The notes below the pieces were generated by a model. That model was not told where the DNA came from. It did no database searches and worked only from the letters and a program-made list of their open reading frames with translations. A stretch of DNA of 64,000 bases from Arctopsyche grandis (lineage: Eukaryota > Arthropoda > Insecta > Trichoptera > Hydropsychidae). The translations under genes and the position numbers were made by a program. Below are positions 12,913-23,232 of this stretch, in pieces. Numbering within the stretch: the stretch's first letter is position 1; each line of letters starts with the position of its first letter. Location: contig NC_135366.1 in the NCBI RefSeq assembly GCF_051622035.1, forward strand, positions 10,013,001 through 10,077,000, given 5' to 3'.

Positions 12913-12980
12913 TTTTCGATTTTTGCCTTCCGATATTTGCGTTTTCGGGCATTTCACATTCGGGCCCGTGGGGTAGACCC
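12913..12980. repeat. Dispersed repeat TTGCCTTCCGATATTTGCG
   Basis: The stretch around TTGCCTTCCGATATTTGCG followed by a CGGGC-TTTCACATTCGGGC motif recurs at about 31655, 39489 and, outside the duplication, at about 51820-51890. It therefore belongs to a dispersed, unclassified repeat family that was present before the duplication. Confidence 0.5.
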
Positions 12981-13238
12981 CAATATTTCACATGAGTGGC
13001 TTTCAGTGGTGGCTCGTGAGAATTCAAAGAGGAGGGGGGGCTGTAGTAGCTCATATTGACCATACCGGTGATCAAAATAGCATGAATGGGTTTGATGCAA
13101 GCGCTCGACAATCACTGAACAACAGACAAACTGGATGGCAGCTTTAAACGCAATTCTTGTCTTCTCGAATGATTGATTGCACATCAGATGACGAGTAACC
13201 TTTCGATGTGCACAGATACAATTATTAAAATTGAATTG

Positions 13239-13314
13239 GATCTTTCTGACGAGTTTAATAAGGCAAGATTCGATAAGTTCCGAATCTTGCCTTATTAAAC
13301 TCGCCAGAAAGATC
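13239..13314. repeat. 76-nt near-perfect hairpin (left copy)
   Basis: Arms 13239-13272 and 13281-13314 are 34 nt long and reverse-complementary with a single mismatch, separated by an 8-nt loop (ATAAGTTC). Copies stand at 31896-31971 and 39730-39805, each with one further change at the arm end. The size resembles a small-RNA precursor or the collapsed remains of a fold-back element. There is no direct evidence of transcription. Confidence 0.7.
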
Positions 13315-13649
13315 TGATCAAAGATATGTGCACACAGGCCACTAGTAATATATATAAAAACGGACGCAATTTGTGTGTGGGTATGTAGCGGACGCGTGGA
13401 CAAGTATGGAGATTTCAAAAACAACAATTTTTAGAATGCCAAGAAAATAAGTAATGCATAGGGATTTGGCGTGATGACCGATCGTGCTGAGGAGACGCGG
13501 GGAAGTGGGGACCTGAGCGGCTGACATGTGCTCCTGATATTGAGCGCCAGAGTTGGAACGGGTGGCGTCAGATGCGCTGGAGCGTACACACATACACACA
13601 TCCACGAAGACACACATACACACATCCACGAAGACACACATTCATTCAT

Positions 13650-13699
13650 CATTTCGACGCGGGCTAACGGTGAGCGTTTAATGAGCCCGCGTCGAAATG
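13650..13699. repeat. 16-bp inverted repeat with 18-bp spacer
   Basis: CATTTCGACGCGGGCT (13650-13665) is the exact reverse complement of 13684-13699. It is preceded by two short direct repeats of ACACACATCCACGAAG (about 13590-13636). The same structure is kept in the middle and right copies (about 32307 and 40141). It may be the end of an unrecognised transposon or a cruciform-forming site. Confidence 0.5.
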
Positions 13700-14636
13700 A
13701 GCGCTCGACTTTTTACTATTAATTACTTTACACTATATTTATATATAACTTTATTTTAATTCGTGTATCAATTCCTTTCCGAAGCTACACATTGAAATCA
13801 ACGGGCACAACACTAGTTAAATATGTTTTGTGTTTTATAATATTTAAAAATATTGGTGGCCAGTAATAAGTTTATTTTGCCTTTCCCAGATTCTGGATGT
13901 ATCGAATTAAAAGTAGTAATAACAATTTGTGAATTAAGTCCAACTGAAATAGTGTTTATGGAGCTGAAAATTGGACTTCCAACACTTTCAAATATAACCA
14001 TATATAAAAACTAAGAAATTCAATTTTTTGGCTCCCGAAAATTGTAGGGTATTACGGAATCGTGAGCTGTTTGACTAAAATAAATATATTCATAAACTGG
14101 CTCCTTTCTAGGTCTGTTCGCCTCCTCAATATGCTGATTTATTATTAAGATCTCTTTAATGCTAGCTACGATGAGGTGGTTTAACGGATCAAAAGAAGTT
14201 CTCAACAAGTAATGAAGCTTTGGATATAATTTATTAAAAAAAAAATTCAACATACATAGTTCGTAAACCTCACATATAATATATGTATATATTTTTTTTC
14301 TTATATTGTAGATACTTATAAATAATTTAACAAATATTTTTATTAAAAAAATATACAGACTTAGGATAAATTAATACAATATACATTATTACAAATTCGT
14401 TTAATTTAAAATCAATTTTTAGAAATTGTTTTAACGTTATTTCTGTATCAGAAAAAATAGTCTATATCTGTCTAACGTTGTTTTTGCATAACTCTCCCAC
14501 ATTTACATTATCATGTAAAAGTCAATGAATATATGTATGTTTGTATTTATTCGAGACATAATTGTTGTAAAATAATTAAATCTTATTGAATGTATGAGGA
14601 ATATAGCATTAAAAACAGAAAATTTCATATTGATAT

Positions 14637-15719
14637 TATGGGGGATGAACGAATGAGACGACTGGCATGTTAATGCACGTGTTTATTATATGACAGCTGA
14701 AGACAGAGTGAGTAGTGGCTCTCCGAACCCAGCCGGGTTGGTCCCCACTCACAGGAAGGCAACCAAACTCGACCATGTCGTATAAGCGAGCCGCCACATC
14801 ACTCCCCCCCCCAGCATCAGCGATACCAAAATTACAAAGAAACAAATTTTACAATAGAAAAAAAATTATTGTTACACAAAGAAAGAGAAAAAAATTATTG
14901 AGTGGGGAGAAAAAAAATTGTTGACGTGGGTCATCCGCTGTGTAGGTGTACCGCCCTGAATGGTCGGTACATTCGAGGGCGGTGACGTCGCGAGCAGGAC
15001 GGTGGCTGGTCCGATGGTCGCGCCGATGCGATGCTGCGGCGGCGCCGCTCTTCCGAGGCTGATGTCGGTTGGTGGGGCGGCGGGCGCGGCAGGGGCATCG
15101 ATGTGGTTGATGATACTCCGAGCTGGACTGTGAGTCGTTGTGGCTCGTGGAGGTGTTGTAGCGCTACCGCCCGTCTCGGCGTGACGACGCTCGTGGGGAC
15201 GGACGGGGCCTTGATGATGATGATGATGGTGCTGAGGTGGTGTATGTCTTGTGGTGCTGGTGACCGTTCTATGTGTAGTGGATCGCGCATGACTCCACAT
15301 CCAGCTGTCAAGATCGTCGTCTCATTCGCTCCCCCATTTTTTTAAGCACCTGTCATCGACGTTGTGGCTGGACTCCAGGTAGGTAGGTAGGTAGGTAGCC
15401 GTGTCTGCTCGTTTATTGTCACCCGCGGGCCGCGGCGTGCTGTGTTGATGGCGATGGGGGCGCGGCGGGTAGCTTTTCCGCCTGGCTCGGCGAGGCAGGG
15501 ATGAGCGGCATGTTGAAATTGATCGAGGCTGCGTGGCTCGATGTCGGGGGTCACCAGTATGGGGGATGAACGAATGAGACGACTGGCATGTTAATGCACG
15601 TGTTTATTATATGACAGCTGAAGACAGAGTGAGTAGTGGCTCTCCGAACCCCGCCGGGTTGGTCCCCACTCGCAGGAAGGCAACCAAACTCGACCATGTC
15701 GTATAAGCGAGCCGCCACA
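14637..15719 (-). mobile_element. Miniature LTR element (TRIM), minus orientation, with ATAT target duplication
   Basis: Two 162-bp LTRs (14637-14798 and 15558-15719) flank a 759-bp interior. Read on the minus strand the LTR starts TGTGGCGGC and ends CCATA. A CTGGTGACCCCCGAC primer-binding-site-like stretch follows the 5' LTR, and a G-rich polypurine tract precedes the 3' LTR. ATAT flanks both sides (14633-14636, 15720-15723), and the empty site is seen at about 33291 in the middle copy. The two LTRs differ at two or three positions. The interior has a His/Pro/Thr-rich ORF but no recognisable gag, protease, reverse transcriptase or integrase, so it must be mobilised in trans. Confidence 0.85.
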
Positions 15720-15772
15720 ATATTATCATAAATTAGATACATATTTATTCTAAACTAAAATTATGAAATGAG

Positions 15773-16138
15773 TACATTTCAGTGTACATTTTGAATATTT
15801 GAACGGATACAAACCTTGAATTTTTTACATTTTCTATTGGTGCACCATAAATAATAGTACACGGTTTTTTTACTAAACAATTACAATCTATAAAGAGCGG
15901 TAAGTCAGTTAATAACTCTCCAATTTTAAATGTGTCGTCTCGATATTTTAGAAGTTTTCTTTCAGTCAATGTCTCATATGAATTTACTCTTTCTTCAAAT
16001 TTACCCATTTTACTACCATATCTACCCTCTGAAGAGTGATACTGTACAATTTTATTTGTATCAACATATAAATGATCTTTGCAAATCTTTTTCTCCTCGG
16101 TAATTGGAGATAAATGAGCTTGTTTCATGAATGTGTGC
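15773..16138 (-). pseudogene. CMTR2 internal fragment (left duplicate)
   Basis: A 122-codon piece of the last CMTR2 exon, nearly identical to 34208-34573 and 42042-42407, in frame but without either end. The 3' part of the exon has been removed by an 866-bp deletion relative to the middle copy (33342-34207 missing). On the 5' side the fragment ends abruptly at 16138 where Raf intron sequence begins. It cannot encode a methyltransferase. Confidence 0.9.
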
Positions 16139-16205
16139 TTTAGCATTGACATTAGAAAATCTTGCAAATTTCTGCATACACACTTCTAAATGAGCCGAAA
16201 GTTAC

Positions 16206-16397
16206 CTGATTACATGTGCTAGGAACTTTATGAGCGCAACGCTGATGGAATTTGTAATTACATTGGCTGCAATAGAATCCTTGAAACAGCAATCGACGAC
16301 AACATTCACAAAACGCCAATGTGAAAAACGTTTTCCTCATAAACTGGTGTGATATGTGCGACATTATTGGTAATTTGTCCAAAACTCGTACGGTGAC
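16206..16397 (-). pseudogene. Duplicate Raf C1/CRD exon, intact splice sites and frame
   Basis: A 64-codon copy of the Raf exon at 7026-7217. Acceptor (TTTTTTCAG) and donor (CAG/GTAACT) are unchanged and all eight zinc-binding positions of the C1 domain are kept. It differs by Val-to-Ile (LPVMSH to LPIMSH) and Gln-to-His (CAQKVP to CAHKVP), plus at least one silent change. The next Raf exon (6823-6953 in the main gene) does not follow; the duplicate breaks off 67 bp beyond the donor into CMTR2 sequence. Because the phases are 0/0, a read-through transcript could still splice from it to 6953. I call it a pseudo-exon for want of expression evidence. Confidence 0.85.
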
Positions 16398-17353
16398 CTG
16401 AAAAAAGAAAATTAGTGCGTAAAAATAATCGACCTGCAAAAATTGTCTCAATTTTTTACAAGTAAATTTTAATAGTACAATATTTGACAAGAAAAGAAGT
16501 CGATATTTTATAAATAGTATACAGTTGAATTACCGTCTTTTCACGAAAATAAGATTTAGTTTAAGGCTTATATTAATTTTAGGGTGAGATTTAACTGTAC
16601 ATTGAGAAAAATACTTTGTCTTAAAAAAATGTTTGTGCATTAAAAATTTGCATTATTTTCGGTGCATTAAACAATCTCGTGTTGTGCATCAAATAAAATA
16701 TTTTGGCATTATAAAGTGACCTTCAAAATATATGAAACGATCATTCTAAAAAATAGATTTTAGCATTAGAATAGATATAAAAACGTAAAGGAGGTTTGTA
16801 AAAAGTGGCAAAGTTGCAATCTTCCGCTATTAACAATTGTCAACTATCAAAAGTTTTTACTTTTTTTTACGTATTCCGTATGAATATGAATGATGATGTC
16901 AAGTCATAGAGTCGAAGCCAAGGTCGTAGGTGTCGAAGGTCGCAAGCCGAAGAATAATTATATCGATGACCAAACCGAGCAAAATGGCAAAGTATTATTT
17001 ATTTATTTATTTGGAAAATTTACAGTTTATTAAGTTACATAGATTGATAGTAAAAAAAATATAATTATGTTAAGTAAACCATTAATAATTTTCACATATA
17101 GGTAAAAAAAAGAAAAGCTCAAACATTTAAAATAAGAAACAAAAATGATAATAGAGTAAGATAGTTAAAGAAAACAAAAAGAAAAAAAATAGAAATAACA
17201 GTATAATAAAAATATCAAAATAATAAGAATAATAATATGATAAAAATTATGAAATAATAAAAAAATATAATATATAACAAAAAACAAAAAGACAAAATAA
17301 ATATGTACATCAAAATAAAAATTCATAATCACAATCGTAAATTTTCAATAAAA

Positions 17354-20251
17354 TTAATCATCGAAAAACAAATTTGCAATAATTACTCTAGCTTGTATAG
17401 CATTAATATTAAATAAGTCAAACATAGAAATTGTTAAAATTAGTGTGTTGACGGTGGAGCTTGCACGCCAGATGAATGAGCTTCTTCCATAATTAGAAAA
17501 AGTATTAGGTATGTAAAGGAGCTCATTACATCTAGTCATTCTATTTGGTACACGCAATGATAGTCTGCTCAATAATTGAGGACAGTCGATCGAGCCGTTA
17601 AGGATGTTCAAAATTGTTGAGATGTCAGCTATCTCCCTTCTTTTGACAATAGGAAGTAGATGCTGACACCTACAAGCATCTTCATAGGAAGTATAGGTTA
17701 ATCCAAAACGGCTACTGATGTACCTCAAGAATCTCTTCTGAATGCGCTCCAATCTGTCTCTTGCACCAGAGTACTCTGGGTTCCAAACTTGGGATGCAAA
17801 TTCAACAATACTTCTTACGTATGCACAATATAGTATTTTGTATGATTTTATAGAAGTAAAGCATTTGGAGGACCGGATGACGAACCCGAGGGCCTTCGAC
17901 GCTCGAGCTACAACATTGTCAATATGTTTACTAAAGGATAGATCAGAGTTTAAAAAGACTCCCAAATCCCTAATTTCCGATACCCTTGTGAGTCTATGTC
18001 CGTTGATTGAATGAGGAAAGTCAACTGGACATAGTTTTCTGGTGAAGGTTATGCAGGAGCATTTTGCTACATTAATTTCCAACTTATTTATGCTGCAATA
18101 AGCCTCTAGCCTGAACAAATCATCTTGTAGGGCCAAAGCATCATTTCGGTCGTCTATTCTCTTGAAAATCTTCATATCATCAGCAAATAATAGTACACTT
18201 GAATTCTGAAAACATTTTTCAATATCGAAGATGAAAATATTGAATAATAGAGGTCCCAAGAGGGAGCCTTGTGGAACACCAGAAGGAATATTCATCCATT
18301 TCGATATAAATCCATTTAATAAGACAGCCTGTGATCGACGTGTAATGTATGAGGTGAACCATCTATAGAGATCACCATGAATACCGATCTGTAAAAGTTT
18401 TTCAAGGAGAATATCGTGATCAATCCTGTCAAATGCCTTACTATAATCTGTATATATAGTATCAACCTGAGACCGATCGTTCATGGCATTAGTAACGAAA
18501 TCATTAAATAGTAGTAAATTTGTTGTAACTGAGCGTCCTTTCTGAAAACCATGTTGTTGCATACTAAGAGATTGCGAGATAGCTGGAAAAAGTTGGTCGT
18601 ACACTAATTTTTCTAGTATCTTAGCAAATATACATAGCTTTGATATAGGCCTGTAATTGGAAATTTCGTTTTTTTTTCCTTTCTTATGTACAGGAGATAT
18701 GAATGCTGATTTCCAGATACAAGGTACAAGGCCCTCACTAATAGATCTTTTATAGATAATGGTTAGTGGTAAAGGTAGGCTTTCAGCACATTTTGAGATA
18801 AAAATTGGAGAAATTAAATCTGGGCCTGCTGATTTATGAATATCAGTTGATTTCAAAATATTTAATACTTTTTCACTTCGAATTTCAATTGATCCAATTT
18901 CAGAGGAAGTTGTGACAGAACAGACGTTGGTTGGTAAGGGATAAGAGGAAGTCGATTGATTAGAGACAGGTTTAAGGAACGTCGAGTAAAAGAAGGAAGA
19001 AAACAAATTACAAATGTCCACCCCCGTACCAGCAGTAATGTCACCATGATACAGAATATGAGGTAGGACGTTGTTTTTGTTCCTTGATTTAATGTAGGAC
19101 CAGAATGCTTTGGGATTCAAGGAAATGTCGTTTTCTACTATAGTCATATAATTTTTGAAACATTCTTTCTCTAAAGTTTTTGCCCGATTGCGTAATAGTA
19201 CAAAGGTATGATGGTCAGCCAGGTTGTTATAATTTTTGAATTTCTTAAAAAATTTGTACTTTTCCTTCAGGATTTTTTTTAGGGGTGCAGTATACCAAGC
19301 GGGAAATTTTCTACTTTGAACATGTTTCAGTGGGATATATTTATCCCTTAAATTATATATAAGATTATAAAATGAATTTACAGCATCATCAAGAGAAACA
19401 GTATGTAAATAAGACCAAGAAACAGAGTTTAATTCATTTCGAATCTCGTTATAGTTACCAAGATCAAAAAGGAATCTAGTATAAGGTTTAGATCTAAGTG
19501 ATCGATAAAAAGTTAGATCAGCAGTAATTAAAAGAGATTTATGATAAGGATCCTCAGGAACGAGAGGATCTAAACAGGCATCTACTACCAAATGTTCATT
19601 TGATAAAACTAGATCAAGAATACGGCCGAATAAGTTAAGTACTCCATTATATTGTTTAAAATTACAAAAATGTAATGCATCAATAAGAGTCATTTCGGTG
19701 CTTCTTAACGAATTGATAGGTATAAGTCCTCCTCTGGAGATATCCTGGGACCATTGGATGTTACTTAGATTGAAATCTCCAACGATTAAAAATCTATCAT
19801 CCGGGTAGTTAGTTGAAATAGTAGACATGTTTTCAAGAAAATTAGTAAGTTGAGTATTAAAAGAATTACCTATGTTCTCAGAACATAGATACAATACACA
19901 TACATGAAATTTGAGAAGGTTGCGATGATTAGTGGTGCTGCGTAAAGTGAGAGATATCCAGATATCCTTCGCAGAAGAGTGCCACTCTGGACGTGAAACA
20001 ACTCCAAGTTCACGCTTAGTTGCCACAAGGCAACCATCACCACGTTTTTGGTTTAAGCTAACATAATTACGATCTCTTCGCCACACTATATATCTTTCAT
20101 CAAAGAGTTCCTGATCACTTATAGTGTCCATCAACCAAGTTTCAGTAAGCAAAATAATATCATAATTGGACATGTTTATATTTCGTAAAAAAATATCAGT
20201 TTTTGTACGGAGACCACGTACATTTTGATAATATAAATTAATAGAATCCAT
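17354..20251 (-). CDS. LINE ORF2: endonuclease + reverse transcriptase, intact 965 aa
   Basis: The protein nicks the target and copies the element RNA by target-primed reverse transcription. The N-terminal part is an apurinic-type endonuclease (YYQNVRG near residue 7, LLTETWL near 34, GDFNLSNIQWS near 158). The central part is a reverse transcriptase with AGPDLISP, YRPIS, GFQKGRSV, FADD (LLFADDMKI) and the GVPQGSLLGPLLF block. The C-terminal thumb contains LERIQKRFLRY. There is no RNase H domain. The frame is uninterrupted from the first Met to the stop, which points to a recent insertion. It sits in the duplicated Raf intron and is absent from the left copy. The clade is Jockey/CR1-like by layout; the exact family is unknown. 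Confidence 0.9.
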   Translation of the reverse strand: MDSINLYYQNVRGLRTKTDIFLRNINMSNYDIILLTETWLMDTISDQELFDERYIVWRRDRNYVSLNQKRGDGCLVATKRELGVVSRPEWHSSAKDIWISLTLRSTTNHRNLLKFHVCVLYLCSENIGNSFNTQLTNFLENMSTISTNYPDDRFLIVGDFNLSNIQWSQDISRGGLIPINSLRSTEMTLIDALHFCNFKQYNGVLNLFGRILDLVLSNEHLVVDACLDPLVPEDPYHKSLLITADLTFYRSLRSKPYTRFLFDLGNYNEIRNELNSVSWSYLHTVSLDDAVNSFYNLIYNLRDKYIPLKHVQSRKFPAWYTAPLKKILKEKYKFFKKFKNYNNLADHHTFVLLRNRAKTLEKECFKNYMTIVENDISLNPKAFWSYIKSRNKNNVLPHILYHGDITAGTGVDICNLFSSFFYSTFLKPVSNQSTSSYPLPTNVCSVTTSSEIGSIEIRSEKVLNILKSTDIHKSAGPDLISPIFISKCAESLPLPLTIIYKRSISEGLVPCIWKSAFISPVHKKGKKNEISNYRPISKLCIFAKILEKLVYDQLFPAISQSLSMQQHGFQKGRSVTTNLLLFNDFVTNAMNDRSQVDTIYTDYSKAFDRIDHDILLEKLLQIGIHGDLYRWFTSYITRRSQAVLLNGFISKWMNIPSGVPQGSLLGPLLFNIFIFDIEKCFQNSSVLLFADDMKIFKRIDDRNDALALQDDLFRLEAYCSINKLEINVAKCSCITFTRKLCPVDFPHSINGHRLTRVSEIRDLGVFLNSDLSFSKHIDNVVARASKALGFVIRSSKCFTSIKSYKILYCAYVRSIVEFASQVWNPEYSGARDRLERIQKRFLRYISSRFGLTYTSYEDACRCQHLLPIVKRREIADISTILNILNGSIDCPQLLSRLSLRVPNRMTRCNELLYIPNTFSNYGRSSFIWRASSTVNTLILTISMFDLFNINAIQARVIIANLFFDD

Positions 20252-20639
20252 TAGGTGGTCTCAGAAAAATAATAAAAAGGTACACATATATATATGTGCA
20301 TATACAAATGCATATAAACACATACACACATATGTACATACAATTATACACGAAAATACACATGTCAATATGTATGCAAACATAAATATGAAACGTATCA
20401 ATAGAGTAGGAAAATAAAGCACATGGAAATAAGGAACATGGAAAGTACACAGAATAAAATATAGCAATGTAATAAAAATAAGATAAATTGTAAAACGTAA
20501 ATAGAATTGGCAATTGATGAGTACGTAGTGATAGACGTGTAGATATCCAGAAGCATAAATATCAGCAGTTATGTGTATATGAATATAAATATACACATAC
20601 ATAGTTGCATCCATAGAAGCGATACGGAATTACCGAGCA

Positions 20640-21400
20640 AACCATCATTCGTGATACCAATTGAGTTAAAATAAAATTAATAAAGCGAATTATATAGTTT
20701 TTTGGCAAGTATTTGTTCATAATATAATAATAAACAATGATTTGGATGACAATTGACGATAGAATTGAAAATAAAGTGCGTTTAGAAATATAAGAAAGAA
20801 CCAATAATTAATAATGAAAACAAAACCATAATATATGGGCAGAATTGATAGAGTGCGTAAAGATAGACGTATAAGCCTACATGCGTAGGTAAGCATAGAC
20901 ATACATGTATGTATACAAATGAACATGCATCAATAATTATAAACAAAGATATAGAACTATTGTTCAAATAATAATCATTGATGGTAGTAAATGAATCTGA
21001 ACATATATTAACAAAGTGAAATATGGAATTAACCAGTTTATATTCTTTAACAATAATATTAATATTAAGACAATAATCAATAATAGAAGTGAAACTATAG
21101 TTATAAATAGAGCAAAAAGTATGGGAGAAATTACAGTAAAAAATGTAATTGCATGTACAAGTATATGTAATTATAAATGAAGATATAGAATCAATTATCA
21201 AACAACAATTATTGATGATAGCAATTGAATTGAAATAAGTATTAGTAAAATAAAATATGGAATTAGTTAGTGTATATTCTTTGATAATAATATTTATATT
21301 CAAATACTTATTATTAATAAAAGTGAAAATATAGTAAAAAATATGGTGGAAAATACAGTAAAAAATAAAGTAAGAAATGTAGATATAAAATATAGAGAAG
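20640..21400. repeat. Diverged ~230-bp tandem monomers upstream of the LINE ORF
   Basis: Similar phrases recur at about 20740, 20966 and 21200 (an ATTGAYGATAG...ATTGA motif followed by A-rich text and TATTCTTT-AATAATATT), giving a period near 230 bp. They lie directly 5' of the LINE ORF on its strand. Such monomers are known as promoter units of some LINEs, so that role is plausible here but unproven. A hydrophobic ORF across them is low complexity and not reported. Confidence 0.4.
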
Positions 21401-21832
21401 AGAATAACAGGATCGGTAAATATAATTATCACATAAAAGAGAAGGTAAGAAAAATATAAATAAAAAATAAGAATTGATTGCTTATTCATTGAAAAAATAT
21501 TTATATAATCTTTTTTAGGTCGTCCAAAGTCTTTATGTGTAGAATGTGGCTGATGTTTGATACTGAGAAGTTTTCAAAAAGCAAATAAAGGGGAAGTATT
21601 AAACTGATCTTCAATTTCAAAGTTCTGACGTAAGATATTTCATTAAATTTAAGTTTTGCTCAAAAAAAAAGTATATTTGTTTATATTTACAAAACAGTTG
21701 AAGCTTTTAGTTGCTATCGGTGGAATAATTATAGTATAGAATAGTCAAAGTAATGTAAAGTATGGAATAATTAAAAACCTTTTATAACATCGAAAATATT
21801 AACAATATTGTGCAATTTGGTTACACCATAAG

Positions 21833-22034
21833 GGCGCAGACACACAGAGAGGCATGCAGCATGTTTTTTTTATATTTTAAGATTAGTAGTAAATAATCTA
21901 TGCTATGGCGCCCAGGCCTAAACTCTTTGTAGAAGAAACTTGTCGAAACAAAAACCTCTGCAGTGTGATGCATGCTTTTTAAACGCAGGAGGCCAAGAAT
22001 GCGCCCGTACCGTTCGATTATGTGTGTTTGCGCC
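21833..22034. mobile_element. MITE, PIF/Harbinger-like
   Basis: A 202-bp segment with imperfect terminal inverted repeats: GGGCGCAGACACACAG on the left pairs with TGTGTGTTTGCGCC on the right. The flanks are TAA and TTA, compatible with a degenerate 3-bp TWA duplication. The ends resemble those of the MITE at 55964-56226. No coding capacity. Confidence 0.5.
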
Positions 22035-22445
22035 TTAATATGGGCGTTTTGATGATTGACAAAACCCGAATTGTTTTTGGAGAAGATAATCTGTGCGTTC
22101 TGAAGATGGATTGATGTCTGAGCACACAATTTGACTTATTACCAAAATTTACTCGACGCTTAATAGTGAGGAAAAACAATTTTGATACTTGAGTGGTAGT
22201 CCAAAGATAAAATTCGACAATTTTTATAAGGAAAAAATATTTAAAGAACTTAAAATTATATATACAATGCATAATGAAGACCATATAAGGCGTTGCAGAT
22301 ATGAATGGCTAACTCAATAAATACCGATTTATAAAAAAAATACACTTTAGACTTTAGAGGCCCTACAACATGGTCTGTTTGAAGAGAAATGGAGAAAAGA
22401 AAGTTTTCTGCAGATACAGAGTACATATATTGATCAAAAAGGAAA

Positions 22446-22760
<315 letters not shown>

Positions 22761-23035
22761 CTATAAAGGTCACGGAATTTGACCCTTAAAGCCCTCAACA
22801 TGAGGCCACCACCCCCCCCGACGAATACAGTCCAAGAGACCCTTTCGTCGGAGAACGAGACGGTTGTTCATGAATATCGCACAAGAACAACCGCACATCA
22901 CTGTTCTAATCCAACGCATGAGCACATAAAGCGCGCATGCGGTAGGAAACATAACCTGAGATGTGCCGTGCGAATGCACGCACACCTCAAGTAAACATAC
23001 ATGTACGCATGATTATGCGTGCATAAGCACGCAAG

Positions 23036-23049
23036 CACACACACACACA

Positions 23050-23111
<62 letters not shown>

Positions 23112-23168
23112 TAAACCACAAATACATACACTCACCTAAAAAGCAAACGCACACTCACACACACACAC
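23036..23168. repeat. (CA)n microsatellite
   Basis: Long interrupted CA dinucleotide run next to the 3' end of the R1-like element. The valine/cysteine-rich ORF across it on the minus strand is an artefact. Confidence 0.9.
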
Positions 23169-23232
23169 ATTCACAGAATATAATATTAAAAAAAAATAAT
23201 AATAATAAATCAACACATAAATGCTTTTGCAA

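Larger units (their letters stand above)
6959..16138. repeat. Left copy of the Raf-CMTR2 segmental duplication
   Basis: This unit runs from the Raf intron beside the CRD exon (6959) through Raf exon 1 and its upstream region to a truncated CMTR2 piece ending at 16138. 6959-7818 matches 16139-16998 almost base for base (constant offset 9180). 10316-11784 matches 28665-30133 without an indel (offset 18349). 13320-14632 matches at offset 18657, and CMTR2 15773-16138 matches 34208-34573. Divergence by eye is of the order of one to a few percent, plus separate mobile-element insertions and an 866-bp deletion. Confidence 0.9.
16999..21490 (-). mobile_element. Non-LTR retrotransposon (Jockey/CR1-like), apparently near full length
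   Basis: The 3' end is marked by an (AAAT)n tail in minus orientation (16999-17012), starting exactly where the copy loses identity with the Raf intron (identical through 16998). The 965-aa ORF2 lies at 17354-20251. Upstream of it, 20252 to about 21490 is AT-rich with three or four diverged monomers of roughly 230 bp (see 20640-21400), possibly a 5' leader/promoter. I do not see an ORF1 with a zinc knuckle. The 5' limit is a guess. Confidence 0.65.

Noticed and set aside
20782-21489. 235-aa hydrophobic ORF
   Set aside because: Low-complexity I/Y/F-rich reading of AT-rich ~230-bp monomers, not a membrane protein gene.
22898-23131. Valine/cysteine-rich 77-aa ORF
   Set aside because: Translation of the (CA)n microsatellite.
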